A DNA stretch of 64,000 nt from Posidonia oceanica (taxonomy: Eukaryota > Streptophyta > Magnoliopsida > Alismatales > Posidoniaceae). The stretch lies in assembly GCA_037176725.1 (NCBI GenBank), contig JAZBRS010000050.1:13224001-13288000 (forward strand), given 5' to 3'. The notes beneath the pieces were generated by a model, which was given only the letters and a program-made list of their open reading frames with translations, was not told the DNA's origin and did no database searches. This document shows, piece after piece, positions 41,318 through 53,193 of this stretch. The stretch's first letter is position 1. Each line of letters starts with the position of its first letter. The position numbers and the translations under genes were made by a program.

Positions 41318-43549
41318 ATGGTCTTGGAAGAAGAACCAGAGGCAGCACCCACTAGACCAGACGAGTTGATCACTCCGCAGCCAGAAGGCAGGTCTAGATG
41401 GTTCGTGCAGCGCATATCCCGCATGGGCAGTGCATATGGCGATAGTACACAGATTAGTCGCCTAGAGGACAGTTATCCACCCCCAACACTTCCCGCGAGT
41501 ACATCTGAGAACGTAGAAAAGGGGACAGCAGTAGTCATAGCACAGGCAGTGACAGAGGTAACAATCTCAGTAGTCCTAGCAGTCCAGGTAGCCCCAGCAG
41601 TAACAGTAGTGTCAGAGCAGGCAGAGCAGCCAGATCAGTCAGTAGGACCAGGGGCCACTCAAGCAGACGTCACCCACCGAGCTTACAGAAATACTCAGGT
41701 GAGCGTGACCATCCTGAGGCATCATCAGGATCAAGAGGCGGAACACATTCACTCCTTCGACATCACAGACCCCACATTTGAGAAGGAGATCCTTTCGGAA
41801 CTCATTGCATATGAGGAGGAGAATGATACAGGCGTAGATGAGAATGATGAACCACCGCTTGAGTTCCAGCCTTACGATGACGACCCAGAAGGACCTAACC
41901 TCCACGTCGAAGAAGAGACAGAGGCAGTCAATATTGGCACAGCTAAAGATGTCAAGGAGGTCCGCATCAGTGCCCAACTGTCCCCCCAGGCTAGAGCGGA
42001 ATTCATTGCATTCCTTATGGAATACGCAGATGTCTTCGCTTGGAGCTATGAAGACATGGTCAGCCTTGATGTCGAGATTGTGGTGCACAACCTGCCTCTG
42101 GATCCAAATGCGAGGTCGGTAAAGCAAAAGCTACGGAAGTGGCGACCATAGTGGCTGCTCAAAATCAAAGAGGAAATCATGAAGCAGTACAGCGTTGGCT
42201 TTCTCAAGGTCGTCCTCTATCCAGAATGGCTCACGAATGTTGTGCCAGTGCCTAAGAAGGACGGTCGGGTCTGCATGTGCATTGATTACAGGGATCTGAA
42301 CAAAGCCAGTACTAAGGACGACTTCCCTCTACCGCACATCGACGTCTTGGTGGACAACACTGCAGGGCACAAGATGCTCTCCTTTATGGACGGCTTCTTC
42401 GGCTACAACCAAATTAGAATGGTAGAAGAAGACATGGAAAAGACAACCTTCATCACTCCCTGGGGAGTCTTCTGCTATCAGGTCATGCCGTTTGGGCTTA
42501 AGAATGCCAGAGCAACATAGCAGAGGGTGATGATAGCATTGTTCCATGACCTCATGCACCAAGAAGTCGAGGTCTACATGGATGACATTATTGCCAAGTC
42601 TAGAGAGCTTGAGGATCACCTCATCTGCCTCAAGAAGATCTTCAATCGCTTGAGGAAGTATGAGCTTCGCCTCAACCCCAGCAAATGTGTATTCAGGGTA
42701 TCATCCGGCAAGCTGTTGGGCTACATTGTCAGTCAGAGGGGAATCAAAGTGGACCTGACTAAGGCCAAAGCCATCGTGGACATGCCACCCCCCAAGACTG
42801 AAAAGGAAGTCAGAGGCCTGCTAGGGCGTTTACAATATATCAGCCGGTTCATTGTGCAACTCACACCCATCTGCGAACCGATCTTCAAGCTCCTGAGGAA
42901 GAATGCACAGATCGAATGGAGCAAGGAGTGCCAAGCTGCATTTGACAAAATCAAGCAGCTCCTGATTAAGCCTCTTGTCCTGGTTTCTCCTGTGCCAGGG
43001 AGACCTCTGATTCTCTACCTTTCTACCACACAATATTCCATGGGCGCCATCTTGGACCAACATGATGAAACGGGTAGAAAGGAGTGTGCCATCTATTACC
43101 TGAGCAAGAAATCCACTAATTGCGAAGCCAAGTACAGCACTATAAAGAAAACCTGCCTGTCTCTTGTCTGGGCTATGCAGAAGCTAAGGCATTACATGAT
43201 GGCGCACCCAGTCCAACTCTTATGCCGGCATGACCCCATCAAGTTCCTCTTTCAGAAGCCGGCCATGGTAGGTTGATGCATCAAGTGGCAGGTGTTATTG
43301 TCCCAATATGACATCACCTTTGTCACGCAGAAGTCAATGAAGGGGCAGGCCATGGCAGATCATCTGGCCGACTTCCCCCTGCCTGAGTATCAACCTCTAC
43401 AGATGCAGTTCGCTAATGAGGACATTCTATTCGCCATGGAGGATTCAGAGCAGAAGGATCCTGAAGATGAACTACAGTGGCATCTGTACTTCGATGGCGC
43501 AGTCAATAGAAGGGGTAGAGGCATCAGTGTTGTTTTAGCAATGCCATAG
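41318..43549 (+). pseudogene. Element C reverse transcriptase and first RNase H
   Basis: Acidic linker with DELITPQPEGRSRWFVQRIS and a Val/Ala-rich triplet repeat (41530-41640), then YADVFAWSYEDM and the RT: VCMCIDYRDLNKA, DDFPLPHIDVLVDNTAGH, MPFGLKNARAT, catalytic VYMDDIIAKS (YMDD here, YVDD in B and D), LGYIVSQRGIKVDLTKAKAI, GRLQYISRFIVQL. The RNase H-like part has LILYLSTTQYSMGAILDQH, without the first catalytic Asp. In-frame stops: TAG after RKWRP, TAG after NARAT, TGA after PAMVG, TAG after LAMP at the end. No indel frameshift is evident across most of it. Confidence 0.88.
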
Positions 43550-44040
43550 GGAGAGCTGATCCCATTTGCAAGGAAGATGACATTCCCTTGCACCAATAAT
43601 GAGGCAGAGTATGAAGCCTGCCTTCTGGGACTGCAAGTCGCACTCGAGCATGATGTGCGCAAGCTGCATGTACACGGAGATGCGATGCTGGTCATCTCCC
43701 AGGTCAATGGCGACTGGAAGACCAAGGACCCCAAGCTGGTACCTTACCATGAATGCCTGCTGAAGCTGATAGAAGTGTTTGAAAGCATCCGCTTCACATA
43801 CATGAACAGAGCCAAGAATGCCTATGTAGATGCTCTGGCAACCCTAGCATCTTGGCTCACTATACCCGAGTATCGTGCAGTGGACATATCAGTCATTTGT
43901 GTGGAACAGCCCGCACACTGCATGAACATCGAGGAAGCGAATCCAGCAGAGGAACTTCCATGGTACCATGACATCAAGGTCTTCCTAGAATCTGGCAGCC
44001 TCCCACCTTACACCTCAGCAGCAAACAGAAAGACTTTGGC
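43480..44040 (+). pseudogene. Element C archaeal-type RNase H
   Basis: All four catalytic positions are visible: Asp in LYFDGAVNRRGRG, Glu in NNEAEYEACLLG, Asp in VHGDAMLVISQVNG and Asp in KNAYVDALATLASW. A TAG at 43547-43549 splits the first from the rest. The domain lies between the decayed RNase H and the integrase, the order of Tat-lineage elements. Confidence 0.85.
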
Positions 44041-45198
44041 GCATCTAGCGTCGAAGTACGTGATGGGAACGGGACATCTGTACAGAAGATCTTACAACCA
44101 AATGCTCCTACGCTGCGTAGACAAGAGGGAGGCCGACACACTGATGCTTCAAGTCCATGCAGGGATCTGTGGCCCTCACATGAACAGTGTGTTGCTAGCC
44201 AAGAGGATTATGCTCCAAGGCTACTTCTGGTCAACCATGGAGGTAGACTGCTGCTAGTTTGTGCACAGGTGCCATAGCTGCCAAATCCATGGGAACATCA
44301 TACACGCTCCCCCACAGGAATTGCAGAGCATGTCTTCGCCATGGCCTTTCTCCACCTAGGGGATCGATGTCATCGACGCCATACATCCAGTAGCCTCCAA
44401 CGGTCATCGCTACATTCTGGTAGCGATCGACTACTTTACCAAGTGGGTGGAAGCAGCCTCCTACAAGACGGTCACTGCCACGACTACAGAGAAGTTTATC
44501 AGAAACAACATCATAGCCTAGTATGGGGTCCCACACACGCTCATCTCTGATAATGGCTCAAACTTCGTAGTCAAGAGGATCGAAGACTACCTGCAGAGCT
44601 TCAACATCAAACATCACTGATCCTCACCTTATCGGCCACAAATGAACGGTGCAGTAGAGTCCGCCAATAAGAACCTTATCAAGATCTTGAAAAAGATGGC
44701 AGAGACTCACAAGGACTGGCATGACAAGCTTTCGTATGCACTCTAGGCATAGAGGACATCAGTCCGGACCTCAACGGGAGCAACCCCGTACTCGCTGGTG
44801 TACGGCATGGAGGCAGTACTACCTGTTGAAGTAGAGATCCCCTCACTGCAGATCCTACGAGAAGCTGAGCTAGAAGAAGCAGAATGGGTCGAAGACCATT
44901 GCATCCAGCTGAACCTGATTGATGAGCATAGGCTGCAGGCCATGCATCATGCTTAGTGTTACCAGAAGCGTTCGGTCAGAGCATACCTGAAGAAGGTTAG
45001 GCCTAGAAGCTTCCATCTAGGGATATGGTCCTTCGAGCCATCCATCTCCCAAATGGCCGAGGCAAATTCTGGCCCAACTGGCGTGGCCCCTTTCTGATCA
45101 AGCAGGTCTTCTCCGACGGCACAGCAGTCCTTGAGGACATGGACCAGGTTGAACAATCAGAGCCGGTCAATGCATGCTACCTCAAGAAGTACTACTAG
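44041..45198 (+). pseudogene. Element C integrase, many stops
   Basis: N-terminal zinc module (HAGICGPH ... CCxFVHRCHSCQ, interrupted by TAG at about 44255). The catalytic core has Asp in GIDVIDAIHP, Asp in LISDNGSNF and Glu in MNGAVESANK. The C-terminal part has ATPYSLVYGMEAVLPVEVEI and a GPF-type motif near 45085. At least eight in-frame stops, mostly TAG. Comparison with B and D shows some are single C-to-T or G-to-A changes (TGG to TAG in the STWGID motif, for example). Ends LKKYY, TAG at 45196-45198. Confidence 0.85.
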
Positions 45199-46904
45199 TA
45201 GCCCACCGCGGTTATCTTGCAGAGTCCTCTCTCTCCCACTTCTTGCATCTACTTTCTCATGCATTTTAGTCATGTTTATTTTATCAGCAAAAAAAAACGA
45301 GAGAAAGAGAGATGTATACAGCATATGCATTTACAATCATAGCTTGGTGATGAAATCGAAGATGCTTGCCTACTCTGGAAATAGTACACTCTACCTCACC
45401 TGACACGACTTAGATGTCCCAACCAGTGAGGGAGCCACCATCCAGTGAGGACGGATGAAATGTCCAAACCCCTCTAGGACTTACACCTCCAGAGGGAGAC
45501 AAAATCCTAGGGTGTGAGAGAGTGTAAGCAAAACATACATGTCTAAGCCTAGGTACAAAAGAAAAGGGAATAGAAGGCGAAGACAGAAGTCGGCCTTAGA
45601 GATAGAGGTATGCAGCACAACCCTGTCCCTCCGAATTACTTTGGAGATGATTTAGAATTCGCACCTGGGAATCTGCAAGCCTTGCAAGGCCTAGCCCCCT
45701 GTCTCAAAACCAGGCACCCATTATCTCTAAGTCAGGGACAGCAGAAGCCTGTGAGCCAAAAAAAAAGAGAAAAAGAAAAAAAAACAACAAAAAAAAAAAG
45801 AAGGGGCAAAACAAAAAAAGAGAGAAGACAAAAGTTAGCCTCAGAAATAAAGGCAAGCAGCGTGATCCCGCCCCCTTTTGCCTATCTTAGAGAGGAACTA
45901 AAGTTTATGCTTGGGAAATACATAAATACCATGGGGCCTAGCCACTCTTCTCCAGCAAGCAACTCCCCAGCCTCAAACCAGGTGCCCATTACCTCCAAGC
46001 CAGGGATAGGGGAAACCTACACACCTATGTGGGAGCAAAAGAAACAAGAAAAATGAAAGGAGTAGGTGTAGGTCCTTGAGAGTTTGGCATAGAGCCCGTC
46101 CTCACTACACCACCACCCAATCTGGAGTGCCACAAACAGTTAGGAATCCGAGTAGAGTCTGGTGAATCAGAGACTGCTCCTTTCCTTTGCAATAGGCATC
46201 AAGCACTCCATATGCTGAGGGCAATAGAATTAGTATAGATCATGCATGCATCTATCTACTATCAAATCATCTCCCTTGCCCTTTTTCCTCCCACTCTGCA
46301 AGGCTCAGTCCAGCATTGGGACAGTACTTCTACCTAGGCAGGTTGACCGCCTCTAAGCCTTAGAACAGTCTATCACTGTCAGTGCAGCAGCTTAGGGAGC
46401 ATATCACTAATCAAAGGTAGGACAATCACTTCAAAGGTAGTAGGACAACCTTGGCACCTCAGGACCCCTCGCTGACCGTCGGGCCTGTGCAGTCAGGCAC
46501 CACCCCTAATCTCTGTGCGACTTTGCTTTGGGCGGACAAAGTCTCTTTTCGCTTGCCCCCTTGCTCCGTGCAGGACAAGGACAAGCGTACCCCATTTGCG
46601 ACTTCGCTCCGAACAGACGAAGCCCCCTCCCTTGTCTCCTCGCTCCGCACGGACAAGGATAAGAGTGCCTTTTGTGCGACTTCGCCCTATGTAGGCGAAG
46701 CCCCCCTTTGCATAGCTAAATGTGCTTGAATTCTGTGGTCTGATTGTTAGTTGTAGCATTTGAACTACTTTATTAGCTTTTATATGCACATCTGTTTCTC
46801 TAAAAGCCAGTATTGTATGCCTACACTTGACTCGGATTGATGAATAGCTCTGGCTTCAGATACTCGAGGACTCCGCACCAGTTGCCCGCATCTTCTTTTG
46901 CACA
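45199..46904 (+). other. Element C region between integrase and third ORF
   Basis: No credible ORF. It contains an A-rich tract (45757-45835), flanked by two copies of a block with CAGGCACCCATTATCTCTAA and CAGGTGCCCATTACCTCCAA, so the tract lies inside a tandem repeat of about 270 bp. It also has a set of GC-rich hairpin modules at 46495-46705 and, near its end, a candidate branch point (TTGAT, A at 46840) and 3' splice site (GGCTTCAG, AG at 46858-46859), 46 nt before the ATG of the next ORF. Confidence 0.6.
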
Positions 46905-47504
46905 ATGGGCTTCCCTACTTTGGTGACCCCCACTCATTGCTCTGGGACTCTTCACGAATGGATTTGCCAACTCAGCGATGGTGACCATGAGAGGCTGCGC
47001 CTGTGGGGCCTCTCGTCCAAGCTTCTGAAAGTAGCTGATGTAGAGGTGAGCCAGCATCTTCTGTGTGCTGCGGCGAGGTTCTGGAAACCAGCACACCACG
47101 TCTTCCGCTTCAGCAAGGTAGAGCTAACCCCCACGCTGGAGGAAGTGCGCCGGATCTGCGGCTTCTCCAAGCTAATGGGGCCTACCGTATTCATGAGGCG
47201 GGAAGGATATATTATAGCCTTGTGGCTGCTGACTGGGCTCCTAACTGAGGAGTGCTAGCAAAAGCTGATCTGCACTAGCGGGCCCGAGCCCATGCTCAGC
47301 CTGGCATACTTTGACGAGGTTGCCATGAAGCGCGCCGAGCTCAGAGATGAACTGTGGCTCCAGGGTTTCCTTACTCGCTTCTTAAGCGAGCTTGTATTCA
47401 GCCATGGCCGGATGGCGATTGCGATCGAAGTCACCGAGAATGCACATGGCATGGTAACCCGGCAGATTGACCTAGCCCTAGTAGTTCTAGCGGAGACATA
47501 CCAC
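46905..47504 (+). pseudogene. Element C third ORF: DUF7745 / plant-mobile-domain-like, truncated by element D
   Basis: Begins ATGGGCTTCCCTACTTTGG at 46905. It encodes MGFPTLVTPTHCS, LWGLSSKLLKVADVEVSQHL, FWKPAHHVFRFSKVELTPTL, EEVRRICGFSKLMGPTVFMR and MVTRQIDLALVVLAETYH. A TAG at 47256-47258 interrupts it; B and D have Gln there. At 47504 the coding sequence stops abruptly where the LTR of D begins (TGTAGTAATCCC at 47505); the remainder should lie beyond D. ACCAC (47500-47504) is the expected target duplication of D. Identity to the B and D copies is high, so the three elements shared this gene before they diverged. Confidence 0.8.
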
Positions 47505-48130
47505 TGTAGTAATCCCGGTATTCGGATCGTCCATGCACACTACCAAAGCTCGCGTGCACCGATCGGAATCAGGTTCATTATAAGCGGCTATGTCCGAGGA
47601 GGAGGGCTCAACTCGAGAACACTTAAAACAGAGGAGAAAAGACAAGGAAAGAAGAAGATAAGACAATTCAGAGTCGCCACCGTGTCTATTATCGAGAGAC
47701 AAGGAAAACCGGGGGAAATGCGTGAATTAACACGCAAAACCAAGCAAGAAATGCAAAGCAAAGCAATGCAAAGGAAAACAAATGCAAATGAATGCAAATG
47801 ATATGACTCATGCCTAGGATAAGGGCAATATGGTCATTACGGGCCAAAAGACTGGGCAAGGACTCCTGTTACGTGCGGGGAAGGTGTTAGGCCACCCCGA
47901 CACGCCCGAGAATCGGTCTTTCTAGGCTTACGCTCGCATACGCAGGGAAATGTGGATTTGAATGCCTAAATGCCAATGAATGCCTGAATGAATGCTCATA
48001 GGTGTGCTCTAAGTGGTGGGATGCAATGCAGGAAAGTAAACGTGCAGTCTAAGTGCTCAGCAGCGCTGTCTGTGTTCCGAACCGGGTGAAACCTAGCTCG
48101 TGAGAACTCCAGGCAGTAAGCATCACTGCC

Positions 48131-48137
48131 CTATATG
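48131..48137 (-). promoter_or_regulatory. Probable TATA box of element D LTR
   Basis: Sense CATATAG followed by GGCAGTGATGCTTACTGCC, matching the TATA context of the solo LTR. About 626 nt from the LTR end. Confidence 0.45.
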
Positions 48138-48194
48138 CAAATGCAAGCGAAAAAAGCAAAACGACGGTAAAACCAATCAATGCAAGCGACATAC

Positions 48195-48540
48195 AAAGGA
48201 AAACGGCATAAGACATGCAAAACAATGCGAGAAGCAGAAGCGGCACGCAAAACGGTGCAAGAAAACAAGATTGGCATGCAAAACAGTGCGAGAAAGCAAA
48301 GCAGCACGCAAAATGGTGCGAGAAAGCAAAGCAGCACGGGAAACAGTGCCAAAAAACAAAACGGCGCGTAAAACGGCGCAAGAGACAGAGCGGGCACGCG
48401 AAACGGTGCCAAAAGCAAAGTGGGCACGCAGAACGGTGCCAAAACAGAGCGAGCACGCGAAACAGTGCCAAAAGCAAAGTAGGCACGCAAAACGGTGCCA
48501 AAGACAGAGCGGCATGCAAAACGGTGCCAAAGACGGCGAA
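48195..48540. repeat. U3 tandem repeat of element D LTR, core GCAAAACGGTGC
   Basis: About ten imperfect units of 30-33 bp with the core (C)ACGCAAAACGGTGC(G/C), on the plus strand just upstream (in LTR sense) of the TATA box. The B LTRs and solo LTR have a related core, GGAAAACGATGC, at the matching position. Confidence 0.75.
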
Positions 48541-49299
48541 ATAAAACATCGATAATGCCATGCAAATGCGGATGCAAGGAAAAAAGGCAGGAGAAGCAAA
48601 AGGGAAGTAAACAGCGCAAGTGTGAGAACGAACACCATTTAAAGACTACGCAATGTAGGTGTGAAGACCTACAAAGGGGAAGAGAAGCAAGTGGAGGGAT
48701 TACCACTGTTTTGTGACTATTTCCCGCTAAACCGCCCCACGATGTGTCTCGCACGCTGCCCAAAGCTTGCAGTGCGATCGGATCGTGAAAAAGGGGGAAG
48801 AAAGTCGTAATTAGTGGTGAATCCAGGGGAAATGCAACGCAAAGCACCTGGGAATACGCGAAAAAAGGGAGTAGAGTTGATAGATAAGAAGAGGGAGTCC
48901 TATTCTACATGCTCGAGAAATCAGAAAGCAAAAATAATGCTTACAATGCAAATGGTGTGCAAATGAATGCTGTGCAGGGGTTTAGGACGACTTACCTGGG
49001 AAATCTGAAGCCTGATCTAAGATCTGCTTGGTCCATGCTGAGGAGCGCTCCACCGGGGTCGTCCAGATAGCTTGGTTGAGAAGATCCAACGGCCGGATCT
49101 GAAGATATCCCAACTTCAAGGCAGAGGAGCCAGAACAGGGGAGAAGAATGGATCTAGGTGTACAGGGGGTCCTAGGGGTGTGCGAACAGGTCCTCCCATG
49201 CGAATGGGAGCTAAGAATGCTTAAGTGTGTGCAAGGAATGCCAAAATGCAAGAACGCATGAGTGCAATGCATGCAAAACGCAAGAAAAGACCTAAGGAT

Positions 49300-49970
49300 G
49301 ATTTTTCAGAAAATTGGGGACTTAATGCAATTTTTGAAAGAATGGGGGTTTAAATGCAAAGATTTTGAAAAGTTCGGGGCTTTTTATGCAAGGTTTCTTT
49401 GGAAATTGGGGGTCTGAATGTAATTTTGCAAGATGCACGGTTTAAAATGCAACCTAATACGGTAAACATGCATTGGAATAAGCTTTGCAATCATATGGAG
49501 GATCTATATGCAATTTTAAAACATGCAGGGGTCGAAATGCAATTTTTGTAAGAAAAATGCAAGCTAAATGCATGCTGTGCATTATGCAGAGGACTTATGT
49601 GCGAAAATCAGGAAATAAGGGCTGAAAAATGCAATGCAATAAAGAAAAGATGAAAATTGAATGCTTGATAACAGAATAGAGGACCACATTGCAAATAAGG
49701 TAAAGATCAGGACTTAACAGCAATTTAATAAGGTAACAGCAAGCATTTAAATGGCATTTAACAACTAAAGGACCTGATTGCAAAAATAAAAAAGGTGCTG
49801 GAGTAGATAGTAAAGCGCAGTAAGCCATGTTGAACCAAGATTGGACCGATATGCAAATATAGCAACTAACTGGACTAGATCTAAAGAAATAAAATCAGAA
49901 CCGCAACAGCAGAGGATCATCATGTAATAAAAGAAACATGCAGGACTTAATTTAAAAGACAACTAAAGAA
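49300..49970. repeat. Degenerate ~30-bp repeats in element D LTR
   Basis: Recurring phrases such as GGGGTTTAAATGCAA, GGGGTCTGAATGTAATTTT and GGACTTATGTGC spaced about 30 bp apart. No coding potential. Probably an old minisatellite of U3. Confidence 0.5.
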
Positions 49971-52900
49971 AATGAACTGCATATGGATGAAAGTGCAAAT
50001 AGGCAAGATTATAGGTTTTAACCGCAATTCAATATGATTTTAAATCAGAATTAGATAAGTCTTCAACTGAGCTGGACCTAAATGTAATATTAGAAACTTA
50101 ACATGATAGCAATGCAATGTAAGGAAAACATAATAAGTTAACGAAAGAAAAAAAAATAAAAAAAACAGTGGTTGCTTACCTGCTACAGGGGTGGTGGCCG
50201 TGGCTCGCCGGCGGGATCTCTGGAACGGAGGAGGAGGGGCGATGCGGCGCGGGCGGAGCGCGGGGAGACCGGTGCGGTGCGTCGGGGCGTGGGGTGACCT
50301 ACGGCGGAGCGCGGGGTGACCGGACGGAGCTGGTCGGCTGCTGCGGGGGTGACCGGCGCCGGAGAAGATGATGGGTTCGGTGAAGTCGTGCGGGTGGCAC
50401 AGGCGACGAAAAGCCTCAGGGAAAGGCCGAGGAGCTAAAGGGGGAAGAGGAGAATCCGGAGGAGGCTTCTTTCACCCCTCTCGCGCGCTGGAGAAGGCCA
50501 CCCACCTAGGTGGTTTTCGGCCGACCGGAGGGAAGTGGTGACGGCAGGGGGCGGCGGCTGCTGCTGCTGGGGTGGTTCGGGGGCGTCGCCGGAGGTCCGA
50601 GGAAGATGACGGAGCCTCCAGAAGTGAGTTCTATAGCCTAGAGTAGGATCTGGTCCGGCCGAGCTCTTACTGTGAAGGCTGAGGTGGGTACGGCGGTGTG
50701 TGGCGTTCCAGGCCGAGACAAGGGCACGGGCGGCTAGGTGGTTGTTCGAGGAACGTGTGGGAGGAAGCGGAAGTGAATTCCACTGAGTGTGGAGGGAGTT
50801 CTGGATGTTTGAAGATTTCGGGCAGAAATGGGACCCAAGTGTTTGTAGTGGAATGCGGTGGCTGTGGGAGGTTTCGTGGTGAGATCTTGGGTGTTCTGTG
50901 AAGGTGGGGTTCTGGTGAATCCAAATGCCAAGTTCGGGGATTTTTTGAGGCTCGTAGTGGTGGGTTTGCAATGAAGAAGATGGTTCTGATGGAGTTGGGT
51001 GCTGAAGCTTTTCAGAGGCAATTTCAGGGGGGATTTCGTGGGGGTTTCTGGCTCTGGAAGTGGAGAAGGGAAGCTGGAGATTCTGGGCTTGAGGGTGTAT
51101 CGTGCTAGTCCTGGTTTGAATCCAATTTTTTTGGTTTTTGATCCCTTTTTTTCCATTGATTTCCATGAGGTCTGTGGTCAAAGAAATGGGTTTCTGCCAC
51201 CAATGGCAGGGCATGGAGGGGATGGTGGACTTGGAGGTTGGCCACAGGGCATGGTGGGAGGTCGGGAAGTCAAGGTGTCAGCCGGAGTTTGAAAAAAAGG
51301 CATGGGAGGGGGCTGTCGTTTGCATGCTGAGAGAGAGGGAGAAGAATGGAAGAAGAAGAAGAGAAGGAGGGAAGAAGGAGGGGAATTTCGTGCATGGGCT
51401 GTGGGCTTGTGGAAAAAAAAGAAATAAAGAAAGAAGGAAGGAAGGAGGGGAAGAGTTGGGTCAGATGGGCTGGACCAAAAGAAGAAGAGATAGAAAAGAA
51501 AGGGAAGAAGGAAGGAAAAGAAAGAAAGAGGAGAAAGAAGAAGGATAAAAAAGAATAAAATAAAATAAAATGGGAATAAAAATAAAAAGACTTTAAGGTG
51601 ATTGCCCAAGTTAGGATTTTTAGATTAGGTTTTTTTAATGGTTGTTTTTAATTAGGATTTTAAGTTTTCTTTTAATTTGCTTCTTGATCTTGTTTTAAAT
51701 ATTTGTTAAAATTTTTCATTGTTTCTAGTTAGGTTTTCCTTATTAAGTTTTCCTTGTTGAGCTGGGATTTTAATTAGGATTTTTAATGGATTGTTTTTAA
51801 ATTAATTAGGGTGAACTTTAGATTTTTGATTTTAGTCCTTTAGGGTTTTAAGTCTTCTTTTAAATTTGATTTTGTTTGTTAGATTCTTTTAATATATATT
51901 TTTTTAGTTAAGTTTTTCTTGTTAGGTTTCTAATTAAGTGATTTCTTCTAATTTTGATTGTTTGTTCTTTTCTTTTTAATTAAGTTTTCAAATTGTTTCT
52001 TTTAGAATTGTTAAGTTAAGTTTCCCTTCTTTTTTTTTATTACTTGCCTTAGCATTTTAAGTTGTTCTCTTTCTTTCTAGGATTTGTTTTTTGATTGTTC
52101 TCAGTAGGGTTTTTTACTCTGGCTTGTTTCGATTATATTTTGATTTTTTCTCTGACTTTATAGCATTTTCTCTTTGTTTGTTTTGCGTTTTTTGGCTTAC
52201 ATTCTTGGTTTTTTGGTTTTAGTTAGATTTAGTTAGGTTTTTGTTTTCAAATGTTTGTTTAATGCTCTTAATTATTTTTCTTAAGGTTTTGGTTTGTTTT
52301 CCTTTTGTTTTAGGGTTTTGAAGGTTTTTTAAGGGTTTTTTGAAAACTTATTAGAAGGGAGGAAAAGAAAAGGAAAAGGAGTAAGAAAAAGGAGAAAAGT
52401 AGGAATAAAGAAGAAAGGGAGGAGTCGAAAGAATGCAATTTTTAGAAAATCAAAGAAAATGTCAAAAATAGGATAAAAATAGCAATAAGGTTGAGAAGAG
52501 ATAGATGCACAAAGGGGACCCACAGCCAGGCAAGAAGAAGAGAGCGAAGGGAGTGAAAAGAAGGAGGATAATCAAGAGAGAGAGAGGAGAGAGAAAAGAA
52601 TAATCCAGGAGAATGAAAAGGATAATTTGGGTAAATGAAGGGGTTAGAGGTTTAGAAAAGAGGTGAAATTTGGCGGGTGTGTGGCCTGGGGTCTCTAGTG
52701 TGGGACCTAGGGTTTGGGTTTGGTTTTGGGAAAGTTTTGGAAAGGGTTTTGAGGTGTAGAAAAGGGTAGTTCTACCTAGGTTTTCTAGGGTTTTTAGGAG
52801 TGGTTTTGGTTTGAAAGTTTCTAGGATTTTTGGTGGGTTTGTTAAGTCAGGGATAGTGAGTTCTCCTATGGTTTTTGGTTAGTTTTTGGGCTTGGAAAAG

Positions 52901-53181
52901 GGGTGTGATTCTAGGTTAAGTTTAGGATGGTTTTGGAGGGAAAGAGAAAGGGAGAGGTGTGGATTTGGACCTGCATTTGGATGGTTTCAGGTTAAGGTCA
53001 TGGATGGTTTCATGGTAAGGTTTTTGGGGTTAGAAAATGGGTGTAGTTCTATGTTTGGTTTTGAGGTTTGAGTTGGAGTTTTGATTTGAAAAGAAGGGTG
53101 AAGAGAAATGCGTAATTTTGGGTTTTTCCTAGCCGCCAGAGAGATCTGCCAATTCAGCCTTGTCGAAATGGGGTGTCAACA

Positions 53182-53193
53182 GATGCCCCTCCC
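53182..53193 (-). promoter_or_regulatory. Polypurine tract of element D
   Basis: Sense GGGAGGGGCATC immediately before the LTR start TGTTGAC, identical to the PPT of element B. Confidence 0.85.

Larger units (their letters stand above)
47505..53181 (-). repeat. Element D 3' LTR, 5677 bp
   Basis: The sense strand starts TGTTGACACCCC at 53181 (after the PPT) and ends GGGATTACTACA at 47505. From 47505 to about 48130 it resembles the R-U5 of the B LTRs (R block at 47861-47935, internal TGGCGACTCTGAATTG at about 47668-47683). Further into U3 it has GCAAAACGGTGC repeats (48195-48540), degenerate 30-bp ATGCAA units (49300-49970), a GC-rich part (50170-51300), a GA-rich part (51300-51560) and a T-rich, AT-rich part (51590-52900). 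The other LTR of D is outside the window. Length is at the high end for plant LTRs but known for Tat/Ogre elements. Confidence 0.85.

Noticed and set aside
41318..45198. Idea that all stops in element C come from C-to-T deamination
   Set aside because: Some do (CAG to TAG, TGG to TAG), but others need a transversion (TAT to TAG, AGA to TGA), so the pattern is mixed.
50435..51214. 259-residue minus-strand frame inside the element D LTR
   Set aside because: Composition is Pro/Ser/His-rich without any domain, it lies wholly within U3 of an LTR, and no equivalent frame is kept in related LTRs. GC-rich DNA with few stops explains it.
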